Positions 18,229 through 27,066 of a stretch of 64,000 nt of DNA are shown piece by piece. The notes under the pieces were generated by a model. It ran no database searches, was not told the origin of the DNA, and saw only the letters and a program-made list of their open reading frames with translations. Both the position numbers and the translations under genes were made by a program. Each line of letters opens with the position of its first letter. The first letter of the stretch is position 1. The stretch covers positions 106,048-170,047 of the forward strand of contig NZ_JAIHON010000021.1 of assembly GCF_021173675.1 (NCBI RefSeq). The letters run 5' to 3'. The DNA comes from Streptomyces lincolnensis. Its GTDB lineage: Bacteria > Actinomycetota > Actinomycetes > Streptomycetales > Streptomycetaceae.

Positions 18229-19818
18229 GTGAGCTCGAAACCTGTCGTACTCATCGCTGAAGAGCTGTCGCCCGCGACCGTGGACGCGCTCGGCCCCGAC
18301 TTCGAGATCCGCCACTGCAACGGCGCCGACCGGGCCGAGCTGCTCCCGGCCATCGCCGACGTGGACGCGATCCTGATCCGGTCGGCGACCAAGGTCGACG
18401 CCGAGGCGGTCGCCGCCGCGAACAAGCTGAAGGTCGTCGCACGAGCCGGCGTCGGCCTGGACAACGTCGACGTCTCCGCCGCCACCAAGGCCGGCGTGAT
18501 GGTCGTCAACGCCCCCACCTCGAACATCGTGACCGCCGCCGAGCTGGCCTGCGGTCTGCTGCTGGCCACCGCGCGCCACATCCCGCAGGCCAACACCGCC
18601 CTGAAGAACGGCGAGTGGAAGCGCAGCAAGTACACGGGTGTCGAGCTGGCCGAGAAGACCCTCGGTGTCGTGGGCCTCGGCCGCATCGGCGCGCTCGTCG
18701 CGCAGCGCATGTCCGCCTTCGGCATGAAGGTCGTCGCCTACGACCCCTACGTGCAGCCCGCGCGGGCCGCGCAGATGGGCGTCAAGGTGCTGTCGCTGGA
18801 CGAGCTGCTCGAAGTCTCCGACTTCATCACCGTGCACCTGCCCAAGACCCCCGAGACCCTCGGTCTCATCGGTGACGAGGCGCTGCACAAGGTCAAGCCG
18901 AGCGTGCGCATCGTCAACGCCGCGCGTGGCGGGATCGTCGACGAGGAGGCGCTGTACTCCGCCCTCAAGGAGGGCCGCGTCGCCGGCGCCGGCCTCGACG
19001 TGTACGCGAAGGAGCCCTGCACGGACTCCCCGCTCTTCGAGCTCGACCAGGTCGTCTGCACCCCGCACCTCGGTGCCTCCACCGACGAGGCGCAGGAGAA
19101 GGCCGGTATCGCCGTGGCCCGCTCGGTGCGGCTCGCGCTCGCCGGCGAGCTGGTCCCGGACGCGGTGAACGTCCAGGGCGGCGTCATCGCCGAGGACGTC
19201 AAGCCCGGTCTGCCGCTCGCCGAGCGCCTCGGCCGGATCTTCACCGCGCTCGCGGGTGAGGTCGCGGTCCGCCTCGACGTCGAGGTCTACGGCGAGATCA
19301 CCCAGCACGACGTGAAGGTGCTGGAGCTCAGCGCCCTCAAGGGTGTCTTCGAGGATGTCGTCGACGAGACCGTGTCGTACGTCAACGCCCCGCTGTTCGC
19401 GCAGGAGCGCGGCGTCGAGGTGCGGCTGACGACCAGCTCGGAGTCGGCCGACCACCGCAACGTCGTCACCGTGCGCGGCACGCTCGGCAACGGCGAGGAG
19501 GTGTCGGTCTCCGGCACGCTGGCCGGTCCCAAGCACCTGCAGAAGATCGTCGCGGTCGGTGACTACGACGTCGACCTGGCCCTCGCCGACCACATGGTCG
19601 TCCTCAACTACGAGGACCGTCCGGGTGTCGTCGGCACCGTCGGCCGCGTCTTCGGCGAGGCCGGCATCAACATCGCGGGGATGCAGGTCTCCCGTGCGGT
19701 CGCCGGTGGCGAGGCGCTCGCCATCCTGACCGTGGACGACACGGTGCCGGCGGGTGTGCTGACCGAGGTGGCCGAAGAGATCGGCGCGACGTCGGCTCGC
19801 GCGGTGAACCTGGTCTGA
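18229..19818 (+). CDS. serA: D-3-phosphoglycerate dehydrogenase
   Basis: A 529-aa enzyme for the first step of serine synthesis. Motifs: RAGVGLDNVDV, the NAD motif VGLGRIGALVAQRM, the catalytic Arg in VNAARGGIVDEEAL and His in CTPHLGASTDEAQ. After about residue 315 come the intervening regulatory domain and a C-terminal ACT domain (VVLNYEDRPGVVGTVGRVFG), the long form found in actinobacteria and expected to respond to serine. GTG 18229 follows GAGGA; a GTG 12 bases upstream is less well placed. A TACACT box at 18109-18114 is a possible -10. Confidence 0.96.
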   Translation: MSSKPVVLIAEELSPATVDALGPDFEIRHCNGADRAELLPAIADVDAILIRSATKVDAEAVAAANKLKVVARAGVGLDNVDVSAATKAGVMVVNAPTSNIVTAAELACGLLLATARHIPQANTALKNGEWKRSKYTGVELAEKTLGVVGLGRIGALVAQRMSAFGMKVVAYDPYVQPARAAQMGVKVLSLDELLEVSDFITVHLPKTPETLGLIGDEALHKVKPSVRIVNAARGGIVDEEALYSALKEGRVAGAGLDVYAKEPCTDSPLFELDQVVCTPHLGASTDEAQEKAGIAVARSVRLALAGELVPDAVNVQGGVIAEDVKPGLPLAERLGRIFTALAGEVAVRLDVEVYGEITQHDVKVLELSALKGVFEDVVDETVSYVNAPLFAQERGVEVRLTTSSESADHRNVVTVRGTLGNGEEVSVSGTLAGPKHLQKIVAVGDYDVDLALADHMVVLNYEDRPGVVGTVGRVFGEAGINIAGMQVSRAVAGGEALAILTVDDTVPAGVLTEVAEEIGATSARAVNLV

Positions 19819-19825
19819 GACCACA

Positions 19826-19869
19826 TCAAACGCCGGACGGGCTGAGGGAACTCGGCTCGTCCGGCGTTT
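19826..19869. terminator. Bidirectional terminator carrying a dispersed 20-bp repeat
   Basis: AAACGCCGGACG (19828-19839) pairs with CGTCCGGCGTTT (19858-19869), followed on the + strand by T bases. It ends serA transcription and also encodes the last residues of the convergent MFS gene. The 20 bases at 19826-19845 recur exactly, inverted, at 51881-51900. Confidence 0.8.
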
Positions 19870-21361
19870 TTGCGTGCCCTCGCGTCCCGCGCAGGGCCAG
19901 GGGTGCCAGGCAGGCCGCCCCCGCCAGCAGCAGCGTCCCCGCGATCGCCGCCCCCTGCATCCCGTCGGTGAAGGCCTCGCGGGCCGCGGTCGCGAGGCCC
20001 GGGAAACGGTCGGCGAGGGCCAGTGCGCCGCCCAGCGTCTCGTGGGCCGCGTCCGGCGCGGACGCCGGGATCTCGTGGCGGTAGACGGCCGTACCGATGG
20101 AGCCGAGCAGGGCCATGCCGAGGGCGCCGCCGAACTCCGCGCCGGTCTCCATGAGTGAGGAGGCCGAGCCGGCCCGTTCCACGGGGGCCGCGGTCAGCAC
20201 GAGGTCCGCGATCTGGACCGAGACGAGGGTGATCCCGGAGGCGAGCACACCGCACGCGGTCAGGACCAGCGCCATGGAGTCCGTTCCGGCCAGGGCCAGC
20301 AGGCCGTAGCCGCAGGCGCCGATCGCGAAGCCGGCCGCGACGACGTGCACGCGGCTCATGCCCCGCTGCACCAGCTGGGTGGACAGGGGCGCCGCCAGGC
20401 CGATCGGGACCGAGGGGAGCAGGGCCCACAGGGCCGCCTCCAGGGCGCTCTTGCCGAGGACCGACTGGATGTACTGGGTGGTGAAGTATGCCGAGCCCAT
20501 CATCGCGAACATGGTGATCAGGTAGAGCGTGAGCGCCGGTGTGAAGCCGGGGCGGCGGAACAGGTCCGGGGCGATCATCGGCGAGGCGGTCGTGCGCTGG
20601 CGGTGGACGAAGAGCGCGGCGAAGAGCAGGCCGACGGTGATCGAGACGACGTAGCGGACGTTCCAGCCCTCGGAGGGGATCTCCTTGAGGCCGTAGACCA
20701 CGGGGAGCACCGCGGCCATCGACAACGGGATGCTCGGCCAGTCGAAGCGGCCGGGCTCGGGGTTCTTCGCCTCGGGGAGCAGGAGCGGGCCGAGGAGCAG
20801 CAGCAGGGCCATCGCGGGCAGGTTGACCAGGAAGACCGAGCCCCACCAGAAGTGCTCCACCAGCAGGCCGCTCATCACCGAGCCGAGCGCGACGCCCGCC
20901 GTCATCACGCCGGACCAGATGGCGATCGCCTTCGTCCGCTGCGCCGGGTCGGTGAACAGCGTGCGGACCAGCGCCATCGTGGACGGCATCAGGGTGGCGC
21001 CGCCGATGCCGAGGATCGCGCGGGCCACGATCAGCATCTCGGCGCTCTGGGCGTACGCCGCCGTGAGGGACGCGGCTCCGAACGCGGCCGCGCCGATCAG
21101 GAGCAGCCTGCGCCGGCCGATGCGGTCGCCGAGCGCGCCCATCGTCATCAGCAGGCCGGCCAGGACGAAGCCGTAGATGTCGAAGATCCACAGCTGCTGG
21201 GTGCCGGTGGGTTCCAGGTCCGCGCTGATCGCCGGGACGGCGAAGTAGAGGACCGAGACGTCCATGGAGACCAGGAGCAGCGGAAGCATCAGGACGGCGA
21301 GGGCGGTCCATTCACGGCGGCCGGCCACGGAAGGGCGGCCGACGGGGGTCGGGTTCGTCAT
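19826..21361 (-). CDS. MFS drug exporter, DHA2 (14-helix) type
   Basis: A 511-aa proton-driven exporter. It has the 14-segment pattern of QacA/EmrB-like proteins, with the loop motif GALGDRIGRRRLLLIG after helix 2 and the antiporter motif region (GVMTAGVALGSVMSGLL) in helix 5. The divergent TetR gene at 21464 and the palindrome over its promoter point to substrate-induced control. The promoter reads TAGACA, 17 bases, TATAGT and lies about 7 bases from the ATG, so the mRNA is probably leaderless. The last five residues (SPSGV) come from the repeat/terminator at 19826-19869. Confidence 0.9.
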   Translation of the reverse strand: MTNPTPVGRPSVAGRREWTALAVLMLPLLLVSMDVSVLYFAVPAISADLEPTGTQQLWIFDIYGFVLAGLLMTMGALGDRIGRRRLLLIGAAAFGAASLTAAYAQSAEMLIVARAILGIGGATLMPSTMALVRTLFTDPAQRTKAIAIWSGVMTAGVALGSVMSGLLVEHFWWGSVFLVNLPAMALLLLLGPLLLPEAKNPEPGRFDWPSIPLSMAAVLPVVYGLKEIPSEGWNVRYVVSITVGLLFAALFVHRQRTTASPMIAPDLFRRPGFTPALTLYLITMFAMMGSAYFTTQYIQSVLGKSALEAALWALLPSVPIGLAAPLSTQLVQRGMSRVHVVAAGFAIGACGYGLLALAGTDSMALVLTACGVLASGITLVSVQIADLVLTAAPVERAGSASSLMETGAEFGGALGMALLGSIGTAVYRHEIPASAPDAAHETLGGALALADRFPGLATAAREAFTDGMQGAAIAGTLLLAGAACLAPLALRGTRGHAKTPDEPSSLSPSGV

Positions 21362-21368
21362 GACGGTG

Positions 21369-21440
21369 ACTATACGAACGTATTAAACGCTTGTCTATGA
21401 CAACCGTATATGACGACTGTATTGGACGGTCGTATAAGTC
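21369..21440. promoter_or_regulatory. MFS/TetR divergent promoter with candidate TetR operators
   Basis: On the minus strand TAGACA (21392-21397), a 17-base spacer and TATAGT (21369-21374) make a near-consensus promoter for the exporter. The palindrome ATACGAACGTAT (21372-21383) overlaps its -10. Further related half-sites, CCGTATA (21404-21410), CTGTATT (21418-21424) and CGGTCGTATA (21428-21437), lie toward tetR, whose own -10 may be TAGAGT (21452-21457). Confidence 0.6.
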
Positions 21441-21463
21441 GGCCGTCTAGATAGAGTGGCCGT

Positions 21464-22042
21464 ATGGGACACCGTGAGGATCTGCTCGAAGGCGCCAAGC
21501 GCTGCCTGCTGGCGAAGGGCTTTGTCCGGACGACGGCGCGGGACATCGTCAAGGAGTCGGGGACGAACCTGGCGTCGATCGGCTACCACTACGGCTCGAA
21601 GGACGCGCTGCTCGCGCAGGCCTACGTCGAGATGGTGGAGGGCATGTCCGACGCCTTCGAGGGCGGCGGCGAGATCCGGGGGGAGCCCGGGTCGATCGAG
21701 CGGTTCGCCGAGGTGTGGTCGAACATCATCGGGACCATGCGGGACCCGGGGTCGCTGTGGCGGCTCAGCCTGGAGATCGTCGTCATGGGCGACCAGGTGC
21801 CCGAGGTGCGCGACCATCTGGCGCGGGCGCAGCGGGAGGGTGCGCGCGGCATCGTCACCGTCTTCCACGGCGGCCGGGAGGAGGACGTCACGGACGACGT
21901 CGTGGACACGCTCGGCTACTTCTATCTGACCCTGATGATGGGCCTCATGGCGCAGTGGACCTTCGACCCGGCGACCGCCCCCGAGGCGGACCAGCTCGCC
22001 GAAGGGCTGCGCCGGATCGTCGAGGGGGTCAAGGGGAGCTGA
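21464..22042 (+). CDS. TetR-family repressor
   Basis: A 192-aa repressor with an N-terminal HTH (residues about 5-50; TARDIVKESGTNLASIGYHYGSKDALL is the recognition region) and a TetR_C-like ligand domain. It is divergent from the MFS exporter and is its probable repressor, with self-control through the shared operators. The ATG follows a TAGAGT box by 6 bases, so the mRNA may be leaderless. Its 3' end overlaps the convergent ABC ATPase gene by 14 bases. The ligand is probably one of the exporter's substrates. Confidence 0.9.
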   Translation: MGHREDLLEGAKRCLLAKGFVRTTARDIVKESGTNLASIGYHYGSKDALLAQAYVEMVEGMSDAFEGGGEIRGEPGSIERFAEVWSNIIGTMRDPGSLWRLSLEIVVMGDQVPEVRDHLARAQREGARGIVTVFHGGREEDVTDDVVDTLGYFYLTLMMGLMAQWTFDPATAPEADQLAEGLRRIVEGVKGS

Positions 22043-22703
22043 CCCGCCCGTCCCGCATCTCGATCACCCGGTCCGCGAAGTGCCGTACGACGGACCGGTC
22101 GTGGCAGATGAACAGATAGCCGAGGCCCAGCTCGTCCTGGAGGTCGGCGAGCAGGTTCAGCACACCGGCCCGCACCGACGGGTCCAGGGCCGACACCGGT
22201 TCGTCCAGGACCAGCAGGCGCGGGTCGGAGGCCAACGCCCGGGCGATTCCGGCGCGTTGGCACTGGCCGCCGGAGAGTTCGTGCGGCCGGCGGTCGCCGT
22301 ACGACGGGTCCAGGCCGACCCGGTCGAGGAGGTCGGCGACCCGGGCGGGGCCGCTGTCGGTGTCCCAGCGGCCCTGGACCTTCAGGGGTTCGGCCACCGC
22401 GTCGCGGATGCGGTGGCGGGGGCTGAGGGAGCCGTAGGGATCCTGGAAGACGGGCTGCATGTGGGGGCGCAGGGGGCGGAGCTCGGCCTCGGTGAGCGTG
22501 GTCAACTCCTGCCCCTCGAAGCGGACTTCGCCGGAGGCGGGGCGGCGGATCTGGAGCACCGCGAGGGCCGTCGTGGACTTGCCGCAGCCGGAGGGGCCGT
22601 TGAGGGCGAGGGTCTCACCGGGTTCCAGGGCGAAGGAGACGTGGTCCACCGCCGTGACGGTCCCGTAGCGGACGACGAGGTCGCGGACGTCAAGAAGAGG
22701 CAT
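22029..22703 (-). CDS. ABC transporter ATPase (Opp/Dpp F-type)
   Basis: A 224-aa nucleotide-binding subunit. Walker A is GPSGCGKST, the signature LSGGQCQRAGIARAL, Walker B LLVLDEPVSALD. The signature Q-C-Q-R is slightly unusual (often QxQR). It lacks the long C-terminal oligopeptide domain and stops soon after the H-loop region, so it is short for an OppF. Its start overlaps the upstream ATPase gene by 14 bases; the four genes 22029-26922 form one operon, and this is the last. Together the two ATPases drive the fused permease. Confidence 0.9.
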   Translation of the reverse strand: MPLLDVRDLVVRYGTVTAVDHVSFALEPGETLALNGPSGCGKSTTALAVLQIRRPASGEVRFEGQELTTLTEAELRPLRPHMQPVFQDPYGSLSPRHRIRDAVAEPLKVQGRWDTDSGPARVADLLDRVGLDPSYGDRRPHELSGGQCQRAGIARALASDPRLLVLDEPVSALDPSVRAGVLNLLADLQDELGLGYLFICHDRSVVRHFADRVIEMRDGRVSSP

Positions 22704-23658
22704 GCTGCTGGTCCCGGAACAACTCGACGGCGGGGTGGGGGAGTTCGGCCCAGTGGTGGCAGGCGGTCAGCCGGCCCTCGGCCGGGCGCGGCTCCGGCTC
22801 CTCGTGGTGGCAGTCGTCCGCCGCGAGCGGGCAGCGCGGGGCGAACGCGCAGCCCGGCGGCAGCGTGCCCGGGGCCGGCGGGGTGCCGGGGAGGGTGGGC
22901 AGCCGGCGGTCCCGCGCGTGCTCGGGGAGCGAGGCCAGCAGGCCGGCCGTGTACGGAGCCAGCGGGCGGGTCAACACCTCGTCCGCCGGGCCGAGTTCGG
23001 TGAGCCGGCCGGCGTACATCACGAGCGCGCGGTCCGCGTGCTCCCGTACGACGTCCAGGTCGTGCGTGACCAGGACGAGCGCGGCGCCGACCGCCTCCCG
23101 CTGCTCGGCCAGGACGCGCAGGACCTGGTCGCGGCGCTCCTCGTCCAGGGCGGTGGTCGGTTCGTCGGCGACGAGGACGTCCGGTTCGTTGATCGTCGCC
23201 ATGGCGATGACGGCGCGCTGGCGCATACCGCCGGAGAACTCGTGCGGATACGCCCGCGCCCGGCGGGCCGCGTCCGGGATGCCGACCCGGTCGAGCGCCG
23301 CCACCGCCCGGGCCCGGGCCTCCTTGCGCGGGACGCGGGCCACCGACCGTACGGCGGCGGCGAGTTGGTCGCCCACCGGGTGCACGGGGGAGAGGGCGGA
23401 CAGGGCGTCCTGCGGGACCAGGGCGATCCGGCGGCCGCGCTCGGCCGAGAGGTCCGGCCGGACGGTTCCGGTGGCGGTCGCCCCGTGCGGCAGCATGCCG
23501 AGCAGGGCCCGGGCCGTGAGGGACTTGCCCGCGCCCGACTCGCCGACGATCGCGAGGACTTCGCGCGGGTGGAGGTCGAAGGACAGCCCGCGCACCACCT
23601 CGACGCCGTCGAAGGCGATCCTGAGGTCCCGCACGGACAGCAGCGGTTCAGACGCCAA
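22690..23658 (-). CDS. ABC transporter ATPase (Opp/Dpp D-type)
   Basis: A 322-aa nucleotide-binding subunit with Walker A GESGAGKSLTARALLG, signature FSGGMRQRAVIAMA, Walker B VLVADEPTTALD, and the C-terminal oligopeptide-ATPase domain with LPPGCAFAPRCPLAADDC, whose Cys-rich motif is typical of OppD/DppD. The start is TTG 23658, preceded by AAGGAG at good spacing, and overlaps the permease gene by 11 bases. It is the third gene of the operon. Confidence 0.92.
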   Translation of the reverse strand: MASEPLLSVRDLRIAFDGVEVVRGLSFDLHPREVLAIVGESGAGKSLTARALLGMLPHGATATGTVRPDLSAERGRRIALVPQDALSALSPVHPVGDQLAAAVRSVARVPRKEARARAVAALDRVGIPDAARRARAYPHEFSGGMRQRAVIAMATINEPDVLVADEPTTALDEERRDQVLRVLAEQREAVGAALVLVTHDLDVVREHADRALVMYAGRLTELGPADEVLTRPLAPYTAGLLASLPEHARDRRLPTLPGTPPAPGTLPPGCAFAPRCPLAADDCHHEEPEPRPAEGRLTACHHWAELPHPAVELFRDQQHASS

Positions 23659-25429
23659 CGGGGGTCTCCTTCACGGACGTTCGGGACCCGGGCGTGGCCT
23701 TCCGGCGCCGGACCACGGTGTCGCGGCCCTGCGCGTACGACGCGCCCGACACCGCGAGTCCCGCCAGCAGGGCCAGGGCCACCGCCGGGGCGAGGGCGGC
23801 CCAGGGGGCGCGTTCCACGTAGGCGCGGGACTCGTCGAGGAGCAGGCCCCACTCGGGGGCCGGCGGCTGGGCGCCCAGGCCCAGGAAGCCGAGGGAGGCC
23901 AGGGCGAGGGCGATACCGGGCAGGCGCAGCAGGGCGTGCCGGGCGACGGGGCCGGCGACCGAGGGCAGCACGTGCCGGGTGAGGATCCACGACGGCGGTG
24001 CGCCGATGGCCCGTTGGGCGGTGAGGAAGGAGGACGCCCGCACCTCCTGGACCAGCGCCGCCGCGTGCGCGGCCAGGGGCGGCCAGGAGATCAGCGCGAC
24101 CGCGAAGGCCGCCCCGCCGGTGCCGGGACCGGCGGCCGCCGCGACCAGGATGCCGACGATCACCGGGGGAAGCGCGTTGGCGATGTCGGCCGCGCCCGCC
24201 GCGACGCCCGGAAGGAAGCCCAGGACCAGGGCGATCACCAGGCTGAGCAGGCAGACGGCCGCGGCCGTGCCGACCGTCGGGGCGGCGCCGTGGCCGAGCC
24301 GGGCCAGCACATCGCGGCCGAGACCGTCGGTGCCGAGCGGATGCGACCAGGAGGGCGCCGCCAGGCGGGCCGTCGTGGTCACGGTGTACGGGTCGCGCAG
24401 CAGACCCCAGCCGATCGTCACGGCGAGGGCGGCGAACAGGGCCAGCGGGATCGCCGGGTGGGTACGCACCGGACGGACCGGCGGCAGCGACAGCCCGGCG
24501 TCCCGCAGGGCAGGACCGAGCAGCCGGCGCCGCAGCAGGGCCGAGGCCGCGCCGGCGACCAGGCCGAGCAGCAGCAGGGCCAGGACGGACCCCTGGAGCA
24601 GCGGCAGGTCCTGCGACTTCGCCGCGCCGAGGGCCGTACGCCCGATCCCGGGCACCGCGAACACCGTCTCCACGGCGACCGCGCCGCCGGTGAGCCCCAC
24701 GGCGGCCATGCCGAACTGCGGGACCAGGGGCGGCAGGACCCGCTTGAGGGCGGCCGCCGAGACGCTGCCCCGGCCGACTCCGGCGCCCCGCCACAGCTCC
24801 ACCCACCGCTCGTCCAGCACGGCGGGCAGCGCGTCCGCGACCAGCCGGCCGAGCAGACCGCCCGCCGGGACGCCGAGCGCGAGCGCGGGCAGCACCATGT
24901 ACGCGGGGCCCTGCCAGCCGGAGGTCGGCAGCAGGCCCAGCCACACCCCGCCCACCAGCAGCGCGACCGTGGCCAGCAGGAACTCCGGGACCGCCGCCAG
25001 CATCGCGCCCCACGCCCCGGCCGACCGGCGCCCCCGCACCAGCACGGGCGCGACCAGGGCGCAGGCCAGCAGCAGGGCCACCCCGAAGGCCGCGCCCATC
25101 AGACCGAGGGACACCTGGAGCCCGGCGAGGACCGACGGCAGCACGTCGGTGCCGGACACCCAGGACGTGCCGAGGTCTGCGCGCACCAGGTCCGACGCCC
25201 AACTCCCCAGCAGGGACAGGGGACCCGCGTCCAGCCCGAGATCCCGTCGTACGGCGTCCAGCGCCTCCTTCGTCGGCTCCTGCTCGGCGGAACGGGCCCG
25301 CAGCACGGTCAGCGCGGGGTCCCTGCCGGAGAGCCAGGGCAGCAGACCGACGGCGGCCAGGACGGCGAGGAGGCAGAGCAGCCGGGTCAGCCCGGCCGCG
25401 CTCACCGGCCTCCGTGTGCGGATCCTCAC
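23648..25429 (-). CDS. Fused Opp-type permease (B and C subunits in one chain)
   Basis: A 593-aa protein in which residues 1 to about 310 resemble an OppB/DppB permease and about 320-575 an OppC/DppC permease. The first half has the EAA-type region near VLDERWVELWRGAGVGRGSV and ends FAVPGIGRTALGAAKSQDLP. The second has HPLGTDGLGRDVLARL and AQRAIGAPPSWILTRHVLPSV. These two are normally separate genes. The junction (RDAGLSLPPVRPVRTHPAIP) is a short linker. GTG 25429 overlaps the TGA of the binding-protein gene (GTGA). No frameshift is needed, so the fusion is genuine. Confidence 0.9.
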   Translation of the reverse strand: MRIRTRRPVSAAGLTRLLCLLAVLAAVGLLPWLSGRDPALTVLRARSAEQEPTKEALDAVRRDLGLDAGPLSLLGSWASDLVRADLGTSWVSGTDVLPSVLAGLQVSLGLMGAAFGVALLLACALVAPVLVRGRRSAGAWGAMLAAVPEFLLATVALLVGGVWLGLLPTSGWQGPAYMVLPALALGVPAGGLLGRLVADALPAVLDERWVELWRGAGVGRGSVSAAALKRVLPPLVPQFGMAAVGLTGGAVAVETVFAVPGIGRTALGAAKSQDLPLLQGSVLALLLLGLVAGAASALLRRRLLGPALRDAGLSLPPVRPVRTHPAIPLALFAALAVTIGWGLLRDPYTVTTTARLAAPSWSHPLGTDGLGRDVLARLGHGAAPTVGTAAAVCLLSLVIALVLGFLPGVAAGAADIANALPPVIVGILVAAAAGPGTGGAAFAVALISWPPLAAHAAALVQEVRASSFLTAQRAIGAPPSWILTRHVLPSVAGPVARHALLRLPGIALALASLGFLGLGAQPPAPEWGLLLDESRAYVERAPWAALAPAVALALLAGLAVSGASYAQGRDTVVRRRKATPGSRTSVKETPVGV

Positions 25430-26922
25430 TTGACGTAGGTGTCCGCCGTGACCAGCTCCCGCTCGCGCGGGTCGTGGGCGGCGCCGACGACTCCGGCGGC
25501 GTCGCCCTGGATCACCCGCTCGTGGAGCATCGGTACGGCCGCGTCGGTGCCGAGCACGGCGGCCTCGGCGGCCATGACCGCCTTGCGGCGCGTCTCACCG
25601 GTCCTGGTCTCGCCGGCCTTCGTCACCGCCGCGTCCACCTTGGTGTCGGCGAGCTGGGGGATGTTGAAGGAGCCGTCGGAGGCGAAGTCGCTGTAGAGGT
25701 AGGCGGCAGGGTCGCCGGAGTCGAGGACGGTGGCCCGGGACAGGATGAACGCGTCGAACGCGCCGGCCAGCATGTCGGCCTCGATATTGGCGTACTCGCG
25801 GATGTCCAGCTTCACCTTGAAGCCGGCCTTCTGCAGCTGCTGCTGGAGCGTGGCGGCGACCTCGGGCAGTTCGGCGCGGTCGGTGAAGGTGCCGATGGTG
25901 ATCGTCTCGCCGTCGGCCGCGCGGGCCTTGGTCCGCTCGACCGGGGTGCGCAGCTCCGCCGCCCAGGGCAGCGCGGGACCGAGCAGCCCCTCGGCGACGT
26001 CCGCCCGCCCCTCGTACACACCGTCCACGATCGACTTCGCGTCGATCGCCTCGCGGGCGGCGGCGCGCAGCGCGGCGTCCTTGAAGACGCCCTTGCCGGT
26101 GTTCAGGTAGAGGGTGTTGGTGCGGGGCATCGGCACCTCGGTGATCAGGTCCTCGTCGAGCAGCGCGGCCTGCGACACCGGCACGGCCTCGACGATGTCC
26201 GCCTCACCGCTGCGCAGGGCGGCGGCGCGGGCGGTGCCGTCGGGCACGAACCTCACGTCGATCCCCGGGGCCTTGGCCTTGCGGCCCCAGTAGGTGTCGT
26301 AGCGGTCGAGGCTCGCGGACGAGGTGCCGTTGACCTTGGTCAGCTCGAACGGGCCGGTGCCGGCGTCGAGCGGGTTCACCGACTTCCCCCGGTATGCCTT
26401 CGCCGCCAGGATCGACAGCTGCGGCGAGCTGAGCCGCTGCGGGACGAGGGGGTCCTCTGCGGCGGTCGTGACGGTGACCGTGCCGGCGTCCACGGCCTTC
26501 GCGGTCAGCTCGACGCCGTCCAGAATGCGGGGCTTGGGGGCCGCGCCGGCGGCTCTGGTCAGGGAGCGCACGACGGCCTGCGCGTCCAGTTTCGTGCCGT
26601 CGTGGAAGGTGACACCGGTGCGTATCTCGAAGGTCCAGGTACGGCCGGACTGCCGCCACTCGGTGGCCAGTGCCGGTACGGCGTTCCCGTCGGCGTCCAG
26701 CTTCACCAGCGTCTCCGCCGTCGACCAGCGCGACAGCTTGAAGGCGTCGTCCGTGAGCGGAGACAGCCCGGAACGTGGGGGCTGCATCATCGCGAGACGG
26801 ACGCGCTTGCCGTCGCCCCCCTCACCCGTGGTCGACTCCGCGCCGGCGAAGCAGCCGGTGAGCAGTACGGAGGCGGCCGTGAGGGCCGTGGCGGGGAGCA
26901 GGCGGCGGGCGGACAGGCGCAC
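25426..26922 (-). CDS. ABC transporter substrate-binding lipoprotein (family 5)
   Basis: A 498-aa lipoprotein (signal with LTGCF at about residue 23) of the peptide/nickel family 5 binding proteins. Family segments: the start of the binding domain (LAMMQPPRSGLSPLTDDAFKLSRW), LATEWRQSGRTWTFEIRTGVTFHDGT, and the late block TFTDRAELPEVAATLQQQLQKAGF. GTG 26922 follows GGAGGG. It is the first gene of the importer operon and sits about 43 bases downstream of a -10 element covered by a Zur-like site. Peptides, nickel or metal-chelate are possible ligands; I infer a zinc-linked chelate only from the operator. Confidence 0.88.
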   Translation of the reverse strand: MRLSARRLLPATALTAASVLLTGCFAGAESTTGEGGDGKRVRLAMMQPPRSGLSPLTDDAFKLSRWSTAETLVKLDADGNAVPALATEWRQSGRTWTFEIRTGVTFHDGTKLDAQAVVRSLTRAAGAAPKPRILDGVELTAKAVDAGTVTVTTAAEDPLVPQRLSSPQLSILAAKAYRGKSVNPLDAGTGPFELTKVNGTSSASLDRYDTYWGRKAKAPGIDVRFVPDGTARAAALRSGEADIVEAVPVSQAALLDEDLITEVPMPRTNTLYLNTGKGVFKDAALRAAAREAIDAKSIVDGVYEGRADVAEGLLGPALPWAAELRTPVERTKARAADGETITIGTFTDRAELPEVAATLQQQLQKAGFKVKLDIREYANIEADMLAGAFDAFILSRATVLDSGDPAAYLYSDFASDGSFNIPQLADTKVDAAVTKAGETRTGETRRKAVMAAEAAVLGTDAAVPMLHERVIQGDAAGVVGAAHDPRERELVTADTYVK

Positions 26923-26964
26923 GGAACCCTCCGGGTAAAGGGGCGGTCAAGGGTGAGTGCGCTG

Positions 26965-26992
26965 ACGTTAACACGATGACAATCGTTTTCAA
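26965..26992 (-). promoter_or_regulatory. Promoter of the ABC operon with overlapping Zur-like box
   Basis: On the minus strand: TTGAAA (26987-26992), a 16-base spacer, TAACGT (26965-26970). Over the -35 lies TGACAATCGTTTTCA (+ strand, 26977-26991), which fits the Zur box of actinobacteria (TGAAAATnATTTTCA, recalled from published work) at 12 of 15 positions. Its reverse complement differs from TGAAAACGATTTTCA by one base. The AT-richness is striking in this GC-rich setting. Binding by another Fur-family protein is also possible. Confidence 0.7.
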
Positions 26993-27066
26993 CAGTCGGG
27001 TCCATCTGCTGATCAGCACGGCCCGGCCCCGCACCACACGTACCATCAACAGGGGGGTGGTCATCC

